Source: Amycolatopsis bartoniae (GTDB lineage: Bacteria; Actinomycetota; Actinomycetes; Mycobacteriales; Pseudonocardiaceae). From it: a DNA stretch of 64,000 nucleotides. Below, piece after piece: positions 49,347 through 58,595 of the stretch. The stretch spans positions 191,501 to 255,500 of the forward strand of contig NZ_JACHWH010000003.1 in assembly GCF_014191255.1 (NCBI RefSeq), written 5' to 3'. A program made the translations under genes and the position numbers. Under the pieces are notes generated by a model. It ran no database searches and had not been told where the DNA came from. It saw only the letters and a list, made by a program, of their open reading frames with translations. Position 1 is the first letter of the stretch; each line of letters begins with the position of its first letter.

Positions 49347-49717
49347 CCGCCGACACCGGCCTGGGAACGCATTTCGCCGGGCTCGAAGCCGGAGAGTTGC
49401 GCGTGGCGCGCTGCCGGGTGTGCGGTGGGTCCCGGTTTCCGCCCAAACCGGTGTGCCCCCACTGCCGCGTGTCCGGCGGTATCGACTGGTTCACCGCAGC
49501 GGGCACCGGGACCGTGTGGTCGTTCGCGGTGTTCCGCAAAGCGTATTTCCCGCCACCGGGGCCACAACCGCCGTACACGGTGGCGGTCGTGCAGCTGACC
49601 GAAGGCGTCAAGATCATCAGCACTGTCACCGGTGGCGACGTGCACGTCGGCATGCCGGTCCGAGCGAGGTTCGAGCGCGCGAACGGCGTTGCGCTGGTGC
49701 GCTTCGACCCGGCCTGA
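49343..49717 (+). CDS. DUF35 zinc-ribbon/OB-fold partner protein
   Basis: 124 residues. Zinc ribbon CRVC...CPHC (~residues 24-42), followed by an OB fold (PPYTVAVVQLTEGVKIISTV). Partner of the preceding Ltp2-like protein, in the same gene order as known aldolase complexes (thiolase-like then DUF35). GTG at 49343 overlaps the thiolase stop (GTGA). Followed 10 bp later by the acyl-CoA ligase gene. Confidence 0.85.
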   Translation: MTADTGLGTHFAGLEAGELRVARCRVCGGSRFPPKPVCPHCRVSGGIDWFTAAGTGTVWSFAVFRKAYFPPPGPQPPYTVAVVQLTEGVKIISTVTGGDVHVGMPVRARFERANGVALVRFDPA

Positions 49718-49720
49718 GGA

Positions 49721-49732
49721 GTCCATTGTGGA
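49721..49732. repeat. Palindrome GTCCATTGTGGA
   Basis: Copy of the GTCCAYTGTGGA element. The GTG start of the acyl-CoA ligase (49728) is inside it. Confidence 0.4.
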
Positions 49733-51296
49733 GCATTACCGACTACTGAACCAGAACACCCTTCCGGGCGTGCTGCGCGCGCTGGGCGCGCATTTCGGCG
49801 ACAACGAGGCGGTCGTCGCCGCCGACGGCCGCGCCACCTTCGCCGCCCTGCTCGACTCCTGCGAGCGGATGGCGGCGGGTTACGCCGCCGCGGGCCTGCG
49901 GCCGGGGGATCGCGTGGGCGTGCTGCTGCCCAACGGACTGCGCTGGCTCACCGCGACGCTCGGCGCCCAGCTGGCCGGGCTCGTCGCGGTCCCGATCAAC
50001 ACGTGGTACCGGTCGTCCGAGTACGCGTACGTCATCGAACGCGCCCGCCTGCGCACCGTGGTGACCGATGCCAAGCTGTTCGGCCGTGACGTTCTCGCCG
50101 ACCTCGCCGACGCCGGTTACGGCGAGATCTTCGGCGAGTCGCGTCGCGACTACCTGGGCGCGCTCACCTGGCCGCCGGGCGCCGGACTGCCTCCGGCGCT
50201 GCCCGCGGGCGCACCCGTGGAGGTGCCGATCGGGCCGGACGACCTGGCCGCGATCCTGTTCACCAGCGGCAGCACCGCCAAACCCAAACCGGTCCCGCTG
50301 CGGCACGGTCCGCTGGTCGCCAACCCCCGGGAGATCGGCCGCCGCCAGCACCTGCGCCCCGGCGACCGGCTGTGGATCTCCGCCCCGTTCTTCTTCGGCC
50401 TGGGCACGGCCAACGCCCTGCCCGTTGCCCTCACCCACGCCACGACCCTGTGCCTGCAGGAGCGGCTCGACGGTGAAGCCGCGCTGGAGTTCATCGAACG
50501 CGAGCGCTGCACTGTCTACTGCGGACTGGCGCCGACGACCCGCGCGCTGCTGTCGGCGCCCTCGTTCGGCAAACGGGACATCTCGTCGTTGCGCACCGGA
50601 ACCACCGGTTTCACCGCGGAGGACAAGCGTCTCGTCCTGGAGGAACTCGGGGTCAGCCAGATCTGCAGCATGTACGGGCTCACCGAGGCCTACGGCCACT
50701 CCGCGGTCAGCGACGCGCTGGACCCCGTCGAGGTCAAGCTGCACACCTGTGGCACCGCGTTGCCCACACAGCGGATCCGGATCGTCAGCGACACGGGCAC
50801 ACCGTGCCCCGCCGGCGTTACCGGTGAAATCGAACTGTCCGGCGCGGTCATCGACGGTTACCTCGACGCGCCCGACCTCGACGCCGAGGCGTTCCGGCCC
50901 GGCGGCTGGTTCCGCACCGGAGACCTCGGATCGCTCGACGAGCACGGCCGGCTGCACTTCGCGGGCCGCCGCAAGGAGATGATGAAGATCAAGGGGATCA
51001 ACATCGCTCCGGCCGAGGTCGAGGACGTTCTCGTCGATCATCCCGCGGTGGATCAGGCGTTCGTCATGGGCGTGCCCGGTACCGGCGGCGACGAGGTGAT
51101 GGCCTGTGTTCTGGTGCCGCGCGACCCCGGCGCCGATCGGGACGGTCTCATCGCCGACGTGACCGCCCACATCCGGGCCAACGCGGCCAGCTACAAGGTG
51201 CCGGCCCGGTTCGTGCTGATGGCAGGGCCCGACCTGCCGCTCACCGACACCGGCAAGGTCAGCAAGCTCAAGCTGCGGGAGGTGTTCGATGCCTGA
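49728..51296 (+). CDS. AMP-dependent acyl-CoA synthetase
   Basis: 522 residues, ANL superfamily: LFTSGSTAKPKPVPLRH (P-loop, ~residue 180), YGLTEAYG, FRTGDLGSLDEHG, and the C-terminal lysine in TDTGKVSKLK. It activates an organic acid to its CoA ester through an acyl-adenylate. Substrate unresolved; in context, the acid made by the alcohol and aldehyde dehydrogenases. GTG at 49728 with GAGGAG upstream. Overlaps the SMP-30 gene by 8 bases. Confidence 0.9.
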   Translation: MEHYRLLNQNTLPGVLRALGAHFGDNEAVVAADGRATFAALLDSCERMAAGYAAAGLRPGDRVGVLLPNGLRWLTATLGAQLAGLVAVPINTWYRSSEYAYVIERARLRTVVTDAKLFGRDVLADLADAGYGEIFGESRRDYLGALTWPPGAGLPPALPAGAPVEVPIGPDDLAAILFTSGSTAKPKPVPLRHGPLVANPREIGRRQHLRPGDRLWISAPFFFGLGTANALPVALTHATTLCLQERLDGEAALEFIERERCTVYCGLAPTTRALLSAPSFGKRDISSLRTGTTGFTAEDKRLVLEELGVSQICSMYGLTEAYGHSAVSDALDPVEVKLHTCGTALPTQRIRIVSDTGTPCPAGVTGEIELSGAVIDGYLDAPDLDAEAFRPGGWFRTGDLGSLDEHGRLHFAGRRKEMMKIKGINIAPAEVEDVLVDHPAVDQAFVMGVPGTGGDEVMACVLVPRDPGADRDGLIADVTAHIRANAASYKVPARFVLMAGPDLPLTDTGKVSKLKLREVFDA

Positions 51297-52161
51297 GATC
51301 CGGTTGCTGGCAAGCGGTATCGGCTTCACCGAGGGACCTTTGTGGACAAGCGACGGACGCCTGCTGGTCACGAGTGTGTCCCGAGGCCAGGTCCTCGAAC
51401 TCGACCACCGGACCGGGGCCGTCGTGCGCCGGATCGAAACCGGCGGAGGTCCCAACGGCCTGGCAGCGGACGAGCACGGCAGGGTGTGGGTCGCCCAGAA
51501 CGGCGGATCGGTGCGGCGCAGCAGTTCGCGGCGAGCTGCCGCCCCCGGACTGCAGACCCTCCTCGGTGACACGGTCCTCGACGCGGTCGGCACCGGTCTG
51601 CGTGCTCCCAACGACCTTGTGTGCGGACCGGACGGGCGGATCTGGTTCACCGATCCCGGCAGCCCGCACGAGGAAGGCCCCGGGCAGGTGTACGCCTACG
51701 ATCCGCGCGGCGGCGGCCTCGAGGTGCTGGCCGACGGCATCGACTTCCCCAACGGACTGGCCTTCGACCTCGACGGCGTCCAGCTGTTCGTTGCCGCCAC
51801 CCGGGAACGCCGTCTGTTGCGCTACCGCTGGGACGGGCGTGCGTTGCGCCGTGCCGGTGTCTTCGCCGAACTCCCGGGCGGGCCCGACGGGCTCGCCTTC
51901 GACGCCGAGGGGCGGCTTTACGCGGCCCTGCCCGATGCGGACCAGATCGCCGTGACCGACGCTGACGGCGGCCCCCTCACCCCCATCCGGTTTCCGGAGG
52001 GCACCTTCCCCACCAATCTCTGTTTCGCCGGACCGGCACGCGACACCCTCGTCGTCACCGCGGCGAAGGGAGGCCGGGTGCTGGCCTTGGATGACGTCGC
52101 CAACGGTCCTCGGCACCTCGTGCCCGCCGCGTCGAGGAGCTTCGAAGCCCGGCGGGCCTGA
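51289..52161 (+). CDS. SMP-30/gluconolactonase-like beta-propeller
   Basis: 290 residues, six-bladed propeller of the SMP-30/regucalcin type: GFTEGPLWTSDGRLLVT (metal-binding Glu), GGPNGLAADEHGRVWVAQNG, LRAPNDLVCGPDGRIWFTDP (Asn/Asp ligands) and FPNGLAFDLDG. These are Ca/Zn-dependent lactonases. It would open a lactone intermediate or substrate. ATG at 51289 overlaps the ligase gene; it closes the rightward unit. Confidence 0.85.
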   Translation: MPEIRLLASGIGFTEGPLWTSDGRLLVTSVSRGQVLELDHRTGAVVRRIETGGGPNGLAADEHGRVWVAQNGGSVRRSSSRRAAAPGLQTLLGDTVLDAVGTGLRAPNDLVCGPDGRIWFTDPGSPHEEGPGQVYAYDPRGGGLEVLADGIDFPNGLAFDLDGVQLFVAATRERRLLRYRWDGRALRRAGVFAELPGGPDGLAFDAEGRLYAALPDADQIAVTDADGGPLTPIRFPEGTFPTNLCFAGPARDTLVVTAAKGGRVLALDDVANGPRHLVPAASRSFEARRA

Positions 52162-52197
52162 GCGGGTGACCGGCCGGAGTGGTCCGCCACGGCCGCG

Positions 52198-52287
52198 GTG
52201 GCCGGTGCCGAGCACACGATCGAAAACCCGGCCGAGCTCATCGACGAGATGAAGAAGCTCGGGTTCTTCGGTCTGCTCGCGCCGGCG
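52198..52287 (+). pseudogene. Acyl-CoA dehydrogenase N-terminal fragment
   Basis: From a GTG: AEHTIENPAELIDEMKKLGF, then FGLLAPAE. This is the characteristic first ~30 residues of an acyl-CoA dehydrogenase, after which the homology stops at ETPRRDTRW. No other part of such a gene is found between here and the convergent ligase end at 52351. A remnant of the dehydrogenase that a beta-oxidation cluster would need. Confidence 0.6.
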
Positions 52288-52350
52288 GAGACGCCGCGGC
52301 GCGATACGCGCTGGAAGCACCAGCCGGTGGGCCGCGCACCCGGTATTCGG

Positions 52351-53880
52351 CTACGTTCCCCGGAATTCGTCCGACGTGGGTTTTGCCGGGGCGGCCTCTT
52401 CTCCCGGGGCTTCGACAGAGCGGCGGAGGATCTTGCCAGTGGGTCCCTTGGGGAGCGCGTCGACGAGCCAGATCGACCGGGGGTACTTGTAGGCGGCCAG
52501 ACGGTCGCGCACGAAGTCCCGGAGCTCTGCCGGGTCCGCGGTAGCGCCGGGCTTGAGCGCCACCGCGGCGCCGATCTCCTCGCCCAGATCGGGGTGCTCG
52601 ATCCCGATCACCGCGGCCTCGGCCACCGCGGGGTGCTCGTAGAGGGCTTCCTCGACCTCGCGTGGGTAGACGTTGTAGCCGCCGCGGATGATGAGGTCCT
52701 TCTTGCGATCGACGATCGTGTAGTAGCCGTCGGCGTCGACGGTGGCGAGGTCGCCGGTGCGAAACCAGCCGTCGGGGATGGCCTCGGCCGTGGCCTGGGA
52801 CCGGTTCCAGTAGCCCTTCATCACGTTCTCGCCGCGGATCGCGATCTCCCCGGGTTCACCAACAGCGACGTCCGCGCCGTCGTCGTCCACCACGCGCATC
52901 TCGCAGCCGCGCACCGGGAAGCCGATGGTGCCGGGTTTGCGCGGGGAGCCGGGCTGATTGAACGAGGCCACCGGGGAGGTCTCCGAGAGCCCGTACCCCT
53001 CGAACACCGCGCACTCGAACCGTTCCTCGAAGGCGCGCAGGATCTCCACCGGCATCGCCGAGCCGCCGGTGACGCAGGCACGCAACGACGACAGGTCGGC
53101 GTCCGCCGCACCAGGGCTGTGCAGCATCGCGGCGTACATGGTGGGGACGCCCTCGAACACGGTCACCCGGTCCCTGGCCACCACGGCCAGGGCTTTCGCC
53201 GGGTCGAACCGCGGGATCAGGGTCAAGGTCGCGCCGGCGCGCACGGCGGCGTTGAGCCCGCAGGTCAAGCCGAAGACGTGGAACAGCGGCAGGCAGCCCA
53301 TGATCACGTCGTCGGCGGTGATCTCGATCAACGTCTCCGCCGTGGTCGCGGCGTTCGACGCCAGGTTGTGGTGGGTCAGCTCGGCGCCCTTGGGCTGCCC
53401 GGTGGTGCCGGAGGTGTAGAGGATCACGGCGGTGTCGTCGCCGGCGCGCTCGACCGGCTCGGTGAGTGGCGTGCCGCCGAGACCTTCGGGTCCGGTCGCG
53501 GGCACGGCGATTCCGGTGATCCCCATGGCCTTCGCGACCTCGGGCACGACTTCACCGGCTCCGTCCCAGCTGTAGACGATCTTCGTCCCGGAATCGCGCA
53601 GGTAGTACTCGACCTCGCGGGACTTCAGCAACGGGTTCATCGGGACGACGATCGCCCCCGCCAGCAGCGCGCCGTAGAACAGGACCGGGAAGGCGGGCAC
53701 GTTCGGCACCATCAGCCCGACCCGGTCGCCCGGCTCGACCCCACGTTCGCGCAGGTCCCCGGCCACGGCCGCGGCGGCGGCGTGCAGTGCGGCGTAGTCC
53801 AGTACGTGGTCGTCCAGCTTGATCGCCGGATGCCGCGGCTGCGAGCGGGCGATCGCCACCAGGTTCATGGCGAGGTTCAC
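52351..53880 (-). CDS. Long-chain/medium-chain fatty acyl-CoA ligase
   Basis: 509 residues, FadD-like ANL enzyme: [18 protein letters not shown] (~residue 155), [37 protein letters not shown] (catalytic Lys). GTG at 53880 with AAAGGACCGACC in front. Convergent with the previous cluster, codirectional with the PEP-mutase-family gene 37 bp upstream. It could activate the carboxylic acid released in this second pathway. Confidence 0.9.
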   Translation of the reverse strand: MNLAMNLVAIARSQPRHPAIKLDDHVLDYAALHAAAAAVAGDLRERGVEPGDRVGLMVPNVPAFPVLFYGALLAGAIVVPMNPLLKSREVEYYLRDSGTKIVYSWDGAGEVVPEVAKAMGITGIAVPATGPEGLGGTPLTEPVERAGDDTAVILYTSGTTGQPKGAELTHHNLASNAATTAETLIEITADDVIMGCLPLFHVFGLTCGLNAAVRAGATLTLIPRFDPAKALAVVARDRVTVFEGVPTMYAAMLHSPGAADADLSSLRACVTGGSAMPVEILRAFEERFECAVFEGYGLSETSPVASFNQPGSPRKPGTIGFPVRGCEMRVVDDDGADVAVGEPGEIAIRGENVMKGYWNRSQATAEAIPDGWFRTGDLATVDADGYYTIVDRKKDLIIRGGYNVYPREVEEALYEHPAVAEAAVIGIEHPDLGEEIGAAVALKPGATADPAELRDFVRDRLAAYKYPRSIWLVDALPKGPTGKILRRSVEAPGEEAAPAKPTSDEFRGT

Positions 53881-53917
53881 GGTCGGTCCTTTCCATCGGG
53901 GTCGGCGAGGTGGCGGA

Positions 53918-54766
53918 TCAGCGGTACCGGTCGCCGAGAGCGGCCCAGTCGTCGAATCCGACCGCGCGGAAGATTCCGAGCGGGCCCTCCGCGACGTCCG
54001 GGTCCTCCCCGCCCAGGTCGACCAGCGCGGCGGCCATCGCGAGGGTGGCGGGCTGCAGCAGCGCCCCGGGGTAGATCGCCATCCGGAACCCGATCTTCTC
54101 CAGGTCGGCATCCGGGACGGCCGGGGTCCGCCCCGCGGGGACGACGTTGAACACCAGCGGGGCCTGGACCTCGGCGGCGATGCGTTCGATCTCCGCCACC
54201 GACTGCGGGGCCTCGACGAAGATCATGTCCGCGCCCTCGGCCGCGTACCGGTGGGCGCGGGTGATCGCCTCGTCCAGTCCGAGGGGCCCGCGCGCATCGG
54301 TCCGGGCGATGACGAGGGTGTCGTTCTCCCTGGCGTCGAGTGCGGCCGCGAGCTTGCGCACGAAGTCGTCCGCGCTGATCACCGACTTGTCGGTGAGATG
54401 CCCGCAGCGCTTCGGGAAGTCCTGGTCCTCGAGCTGGATCGCCGCGACACCGGCGCGCTCGTAGGCCCGCACCGTCCGCACGACGTGCATCGGGTTGCCG
54501 TAGCCGGTGTCGGCGTCCGCGACCACGGGGAGCCCGCTCGCCTCGACCACGAGCGCCGCGCGGTCGGCCATCTCGGTCGCGGTGGCTAGGCCGATGTCCG
54601 GCAGTCCGTAGCCGGACGCCACCGCGCCGGCGCCGGTCAGGTAGGCGGCCCGGAAGCCCGCACGGCGGACGAGATGCGCACTGATCCCGTCGTACACACC
54701 GGGCGCGCGGACCATGCCCGGTCCGGACAGGAGCCTGCGCAGCTCGGCGGGGGCAGTGGTCGTCAT
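53918..54766 (-). CDS. Isocitrate lyase/PEP mutase-family lyase
   Basis: 282 residues, TIM barrel: [20 protein letters not shown] (Mg-binding Asp) and [14 protein letters not shown] with the KRCGH active-site loop (Cys as acid). This matches 2-methylisocitrate lyase, 2,3-dimethylmalate lyase and oxaloacetate decarboxylase-type enzymes, which break a C-C bond next to a hydroxyacid. The neighbouring hydratase pair favours a dimethylmalate/alkylmalate lyase role over the 2-methylcitrate cycle. ATG at 54766 with AGAGGTGA in front. Confidence 0.85.
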   Translation of the reverse strand: MTTTAPAELRRLLSGPGMVRAPGVYDGISAHLVRRAGFRAAYLTGAGAVASGYGLPDIGLATATEMADRAALVVEASGLPVVADADTGYGNPMHVVRTVRAYERAGVAAIQLEDQDFPKRCGHLTDKSVISADDFVRKLAAALDARENDTLVIARTDARGPLGLDEAITRAHRYAAEGADMIFVEAPQSVAEIERIAAEVQAPLVFNVVPAGRTPAVPDADLEKIGFRMAIYPGALLQPATLAMAAALVDLGGEDPDVAEGPLGIFRAVGFDDWAALGDRYR

Positions 54767-54786
54767 CGAGGTCACCTCTCGGGCGG

Positions 54787-55371
54787 TCACGACGCCCTGG
54801 TCATCGGGGCGTGGGCGAGTTCGTACGCGCGGATGGCCGCCTCGTGCTGCAACGTCACGTCAATGCCGTCGCGGCCGTCGAGGAACCGTTGCCGGGTGTC
54901 GGCGTCCATCCGGATCGGGGATTCCGTCCCGGGTGTGCGGACCGTCAGCGTCACGAGGTCCACCGTGACGGGGGTCGCCGGGTCGGCCTCGACGGTGTCC
55001 ATCAGCCGGCTGACCTCGTCCTCCGCCAGCACGGCGGGGACGAGTCCGGACCGGACGGCGTTGTCGGCGAAGATGTCGCCGAAGCGGGAGGCGACGACGA
55101 CCGCGAACCCGTGGTCCTGCAGCGCCCACACGGCGTGCTCGCGCGACGAGCCGGACCCGAAGTTCGCACCCGCGAGCAGGATCGTGGCTCCGGCGTGTGC
55201 CGGGTCGGACAGCGGGAACCCCGGCTCGGCCCGCCACGCGGCGAAGAGGTGCTCGGCGAAGCCCGTGCGTGTCGTCCGCAGGCAGTGCCGTGCGGCGATG
55301 ATCTGGTCGGTGTCGATGTTCGTGCGGCGGATCGCCACCGCGCGCCCCGTGACCGAGGTGATCGGTTTCAT
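54787..55371 (-). CDS. Aconitase-family hydratase, small subunit (LeuD-like)
   Basis: 194 residues, swivelling domain: [32 protein letters not shown], and the Asn-Ala-Val turn of [11 protein letters not shown]. Partner of the large subunit, whose stop it overlaps by 4 bases (ATGA). This is the fold of isopropylmalate isomerase; in a catabolic cluster with a PEP-mutase-family lyase it fits dimethylmaleate hydratase or a related alkylmaleate hydratase. ATG at 55371. Confidence 0.85.
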   Translation of the reverse strand: MKPITSVTGRAVAIRRTNIDTDQIIAARHCLRTTRTGFAEHLFAAWRAEPGFPLSDPAHAGATILLAGANFGSGSSREHAVWALQDHGFAVVVASRFGDIFADNAVRSGLVPAVLAEDEVSRLMDTVEADPATPVTVDLVTLTVRTPGTESPIRMDADTRQRFLDGRDGIDVTLQHEAAIRAYELAHAPMTRAS

Positions 55372-56768
55372 CGTCGTGCTCCCAGGGTCGACGGTGCGGT
55401 GAGGCGGCCGGTCAGTGCCGTGGCGGCCGCGGTGCTGGGCGAGACCAGGTGGGTGCGGCCCCCGCGACCCTGGCGGCCCTCGAAATTCCGGTTGGAGGTC
55501 GAGGCGCAGCGTTCGCCCGCGGCCAGGGAGTCGTCGTTCATCGCGACACACAGCGAGCAGCCTGCCGTGCGCCACTGCGCCCCGGCCTTGCGGAACACCT
55601 CGTCGAGACCCTCGGCCTCGGCGGCCCGCCTGACCGCGGCCGAACCGGGGACGACGAGCATCCGCACGCCCGGCGCGATCCGATGGCCGTCGAGGAGCTC
55701 TGCAGCGGCCCGCAGATCCTCGATGCGCCCGTTCGTGCAGGATCCCAGGAACACCACGTCGATCGGGATCTCCCGCATCGGGGTTCCCGGCGTGAGATCC
55801 AGATAGGTCAGGGCGCGCTCGGCAGCGCGCCGATCGGCCGGATCGGTCATGCCGGCCGGGTCCGGGACGACTCCGCTCAGCTCGACGACCTGGCTCGGGT
55901 TCGTCCCCCAGGTGACGAACGGAGACAGGTCGGTCACGTCGATGTCGACGCTGCGGTCGAACTCGGCGTCGTCGTCGCTGCGCAACGATGCCCAGCGCGC
56001 GACGGCGTCGTCCCAGGCCTTTCCCGCCGGGGCGTACGGCCTGCCGCGGACGTAGTCGAGGGTGACGGCGTCCGGAGCGATCATGCCCGCCTTCGCGCCG
56101 GACTCGATCGACATGTTGCACAGCGTCAGCCGCGACTCCATCGACATCGCCTCGACAGCGGGCCCGCGGTACTCGATCACGTGGCCCTGCGCGCCGCCGG
56201 TGCCGATCCGGCCGATGATGGCCAGCGCCACGTCCTTCGCCGAGACTCCTGGTGGCAGCACGCCGTGCAGCGTCACCGCCATCGATCGCGGCTTGGCGAT
56301 CGCGATGGTCTGGGTCGCCAGCACGTGCTCGACCTGGCTGGTGCCGATGCCGAACGCGAGCGCGCCGAACGCGCCGTGGGTGCTCGTGTGGCTGTCGCCG
56401 CAGAGGATGGTGCGGCCTGGCTGGGAAATGCCGAGCTCCGGGCCGATCACGTGCACGATCCCCTGACCGTCCGTGCCCGATCGGTGCAGCGGGACCCCGA
56501 ACTCCGCGCAGTTGCGGCGCAACGCCTCCACCATCGTCGCGGCCACTCCGGACGGGTCCAGCCGGCCCCGGGTGGGAACCACGTGGTCCTCGGTCGCGAG
56601 CGTGAGGTCGGGCCGGCGGACCCTCCGTCCGGCGAGGCGCAGGCCCTCGAACGCCTGCGGGCTCGACCCTTCGTGAAGCAGGTGGAAATCGACGTAGAGC
56701 AGATCGGTGCCCCCGGCGCCCCGGTGCACCAGGTGGGCGTCCCAGATCTTGTCCAGCAGCGTGGCCAT
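55368..56768 (-). CDS. Aconitase-family hydratase, large subunit (LeuC-like)
   Basis: 466 residues. [4Fe-4S] ligands are visible: Cys in [13 protein letters not shown] and two Cys in [10 protein letters not shown]. Substrate-loop motifs [18 protein letters not shown] and [17 protein letters not shown] are of the LeuC type. Normal LeuC length. Starts 2 bases after the IclR stop, so cotranscribed with it. Real leucine synthesis is possible but unlikely given the lyase partner and the IclR regulator. Confidence 0.85.
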   Translation of the reverse strand: MATLLDKIWDAHLVHRGAGGTDLLYVDFHLLHEGSSPQAFEGLRLAGRRVRRPDLTLATEDHVVPTRGRLDPSGVAATMVEALRRNCAEFGVPLHRSGTDGQGIVHVIGPELGISQPGRTILCGDSHTSTHGAFGALAFGIGTSQVEHVLATQTIAIAKPRSMAVTLHGVLPPGVSAKDVALAIIGRIGTGGAQGHVIEYRGPAVEAMSMESRLTLCNMSIESGAKAGMIAPDAVTLDYVRGRPYAPAGKAWDDAVARWASLRSDDDAEFDRSVDIDVTDLSPFVTWGTNPSQVVELSGVVPDPAGMTDPADRRAAERALTYLDLTPGTPMREIPIDVVFLGSCTNGRIEDLRAAAELLDGHRIAPGVRMLVVPGSAAVRRAAEAEGLDEVFRKAGAQWRTAGCSLCVAMNDDSLAAGERCASTSNRNFEGRQGRGGRTHLVSPSTAAATALTGRLTAPSTLGARR

Positions 56769-56770
56769 CG

Positions 56771-57565
56771 CTACGCCGTCTCGCTGGTCGTGCTGCCCGG
56801 AGCCTGCCCAGCCGGGGAGCCGCCGTAGCCGAGGCGACGCGACAGGGCGCGGGCGGACTCGGAGATCAGCGGCCCGAACTTCTCGGCCGCCGCCCGGTCG
56901 AGCCGGGACGACGGGCCACCGACCGCAAGGGCCGCCACGACCGCGCCGCTCGCGTCGAACACCGGCGCGGCCATCGAGTTGAGGCCGGCTTCGCGCTCCT
57001 CTTCGGTCAGCAGCCAACCGTGCGCCCGCACGAATTCGAGCTGGCGGTCGAGCGCTCGCCGCGCTTCGCCCGGTGCCTGGTCGAGGGTGTCGACGAGGAC
57101 CGCGTTGAGCACCCGCTCGTCGTGGGCCATGAACACCTTGCCCGCCGCGCCCAGGTGCATGGGCATCAGCTGGCCGACGTCACTGCGGTAGATGATCGAC
57201 CGCGGGCTGAGCTTGACGATGACCGCCACCCGGGTGGTGGCGCGCCGGATGTAGAGCCCGGTCGTCTCGCCGGTCACGTCCCGCAGCTGGGCGGCCACGG
57301 GCTCGGCGGCGACCAGCAGGTCGGAGCCGGCCGAGGCGGCGGACGCCCAGCTCAGCACGCGGAGGCCGACGCAGTAGTCGTCGCCCGTGCGCTGCAGGAG
57401 CTCGCTGGCGACAAGGGTGCGGACCAGCCGGGCGACTGTCGAGTTGGGCATGCCCGTGAGCCGGCGGATGTCGCTCAGCGACAGCCGGGTGTGCTGCGGG
57501 GAGAAGCAGTCCAGGACGCGGACCGCCTTCTCCATGACGAGGATCGAGGACTGGCTCTCAGGCAT
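56771..57565 (-). CDS. IclR-family transcriptional regulator
   Basis: 264 residues. HTH ([20 protein letters not shown], then [20 protein letters not shown], residues ~13-60) and an effector domain ([31 protein letters not shown]). First gene of the leftward unit IclR-LeuC-LeuD-lyase-ligase, and divergent from the YrdC-domain gene. It probably controls both; dyads lie in the 224-bp gap. ATG at 57565. Confidence 0.85.
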   Translation of the reverse strand: MPESQSSILVMEKAVRVLDCFSPQHTRLSLSDIRRLTGMPNSTVARLVRTLVASELLQRTGDDYCVGLRVLSWASAASAGSDLLVAAEPVAAQLRDVTGETTGLYIRRATTRVAVIVKLSPRSIIYRSDVGQLMPMHLGAAGKVFMAHDERVLNAVLVDTLDQAPGEARRALDRQLEFVRAHGWLLTEEEREAGLNSMAAPVFDASGAVVAALAVGGPSSRLDRAAAEKFGPLISESARALSRRLGYGGSPAGQAPGSTTSETA

Positions 57566-57653
57566 CGTTTCGCTCTCCGTGGTCGTGGATCCGCGCGTCC
57601 TCGCGCAACGCGGTCGAGGATATGGGCCTCATGGACGGCTCCCGGCATCCCTT

Positions 57654-57690
57654 CGATGACTACATCGTGGTAGGTCTTGCCACATTGTGG
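57654..57690. promoter_or_regulatory. Two dyads in the IclR/YrdC divergent gap
   Basis: CGATG-ACTA-CATCG (57654-57667) and CCACA-T-TGTGG (57680-57690) are adjacent inverted repeats between the IclR start (57565) and the YrdC start (57790). Candidate IclR operators; the rest of the 224-bp gap shows no gene. Confidence 0.5.
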
Positions 57691-57789
57691 TTCAAGCGTA
57701 GAAGATGCCTTTCGTAAGAGTCAACCGCGGAGCGGCGAGCCTGATCGCAATACGGTCAGGCAAGCCGCCCGGTGAACAAGGAGGTTCGG

Positions 57790-58521
57790 ATGGGCAGGCA
57801 CGACGTCAACGCCGACGCGAAGCGTGTGTTCGACACGATCACGGCCGGTGGCGCGGTCATCCTCCCCGGCGACATCGGCTACGGGGCGGGCGCGAGTTCA
57901 TCGGAAGCGCTGCAGCGGTTGTTCGTCGCCAAGAAACGTGCTCCGCACAAGCGGCACGCGATGGTCGGCAACTACGAGCTGCACCGCGAGGTGCACGAGC
58001 TGGGCAGCCGCGAGCAGGAGATCGTGGACGCGATCACCCTCGACGCCGACCTGCCGCTCTGCGTCGTCGCCCCTTACCGGGCCGACCATCCGGTGGTCGC
58101 CGCGGTGGAGGCCGAGACGCTGGCCGCCAGCACGGTCGGGAACACCCTCGCGATGCTGGTGAACGGCGGCCGCCTCCAGGAGGAGGTGGTCCGGCTCTGC
58201 CATCAGGCGGGGGTGCCGTTCCTCGGCTCGTCGGCCAACCTCACCGGCACCGGCACCAAGTTCCGCGTCGAGGACATCCAGCAGCCCATCCTCGACGCCG
58301 TGGACCTGGTCATCGACTACGGGCTCCGCAAGTACCACCACTACCGCCGATCCTCGACCATCATCGACTTCAGCACCATGGAGGTCGTGCGCATCGGGTC
58401 GTGCTACGACCTGATCAGCGACATCATGGCCCGGCAGTTCGGTATCCGGCTCCCCGTCGATCCGGGGCGCGAAGCCCTGCCCTCCGGCCACCTTCGCGAG
58501 CAGACCGCCCCGGCGACCTGA
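57790..58521 (+). CDS. Sua5/YciO/YrdC-domain protein outside a tRNA-modification context
   Basis: 243 residues with the YrdC fold. GGAVILPGDIGYGAG corresponds to the PTxTxYG motif, KKRAPHKR (48-55) to the KxR site, and GSSANLTG and STIIDFS to the SxN and nucleotide-binding sites. TsaC/Sua5 makes threonylcarbamoyl-AMP for tRNA t6A. Here it opens a transporter-hydrolase unit opposite an IclR regulator, so carbamoyl- or acyl-adenylate chemistry on another substrate is possible. ATG at 57790 has AAGGAGGTTCGG in front, near-ideal. Confidence 0.8.
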   Translation: MGRHDVNADAKRVFDTITAGGAVILPGDIGYGAGASSSEALQRLFVAKKRAPHKRHAMVGNYELHREVHELGSREQEIVDAITLDADLPLCVVAPYRADHPVVAAVEAETLAASTVGNTLAMLVNGGRLQEEVVRLCHQAGVPFLGSSANLTGTGTKFRVEDIQQPILDAVDLVIDYGLRKYHHYRRSSTIIDFSTMEVVRIGSCYDLISDIMARQFGIRLPVDPGREALPSGHLREQTAPAT

Positions 58522-58546
58522 CTCTCCGGCTTCCACGCCACTGAGA

Positions 58547-58559
58547 GTCCATTGTGGAC
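58547..58559. repeat. Palindrome GTCCATTGTGGAC
   Basis: Copy of the GTCCAYTGTGGAC element in the 74-bp gap between the YrdC-domain gene and the MFS gene. Confidence 0.45.
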
Positions 58560-58595
58560 TGGCACACCCCTCCCACCGGCTCGAAGGAGAGCACG

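Noticed and set aside
54787..56768. LeuCD-like genes as the leucine biosynthesis leuCD
   Set aside because: Context (IclR regulator, isocitrate-lyase/PEP-mutase-family lyase, acyl-CoA ligase) is catabolic. Not fully excluded; a genome search for another leuCD would decide.
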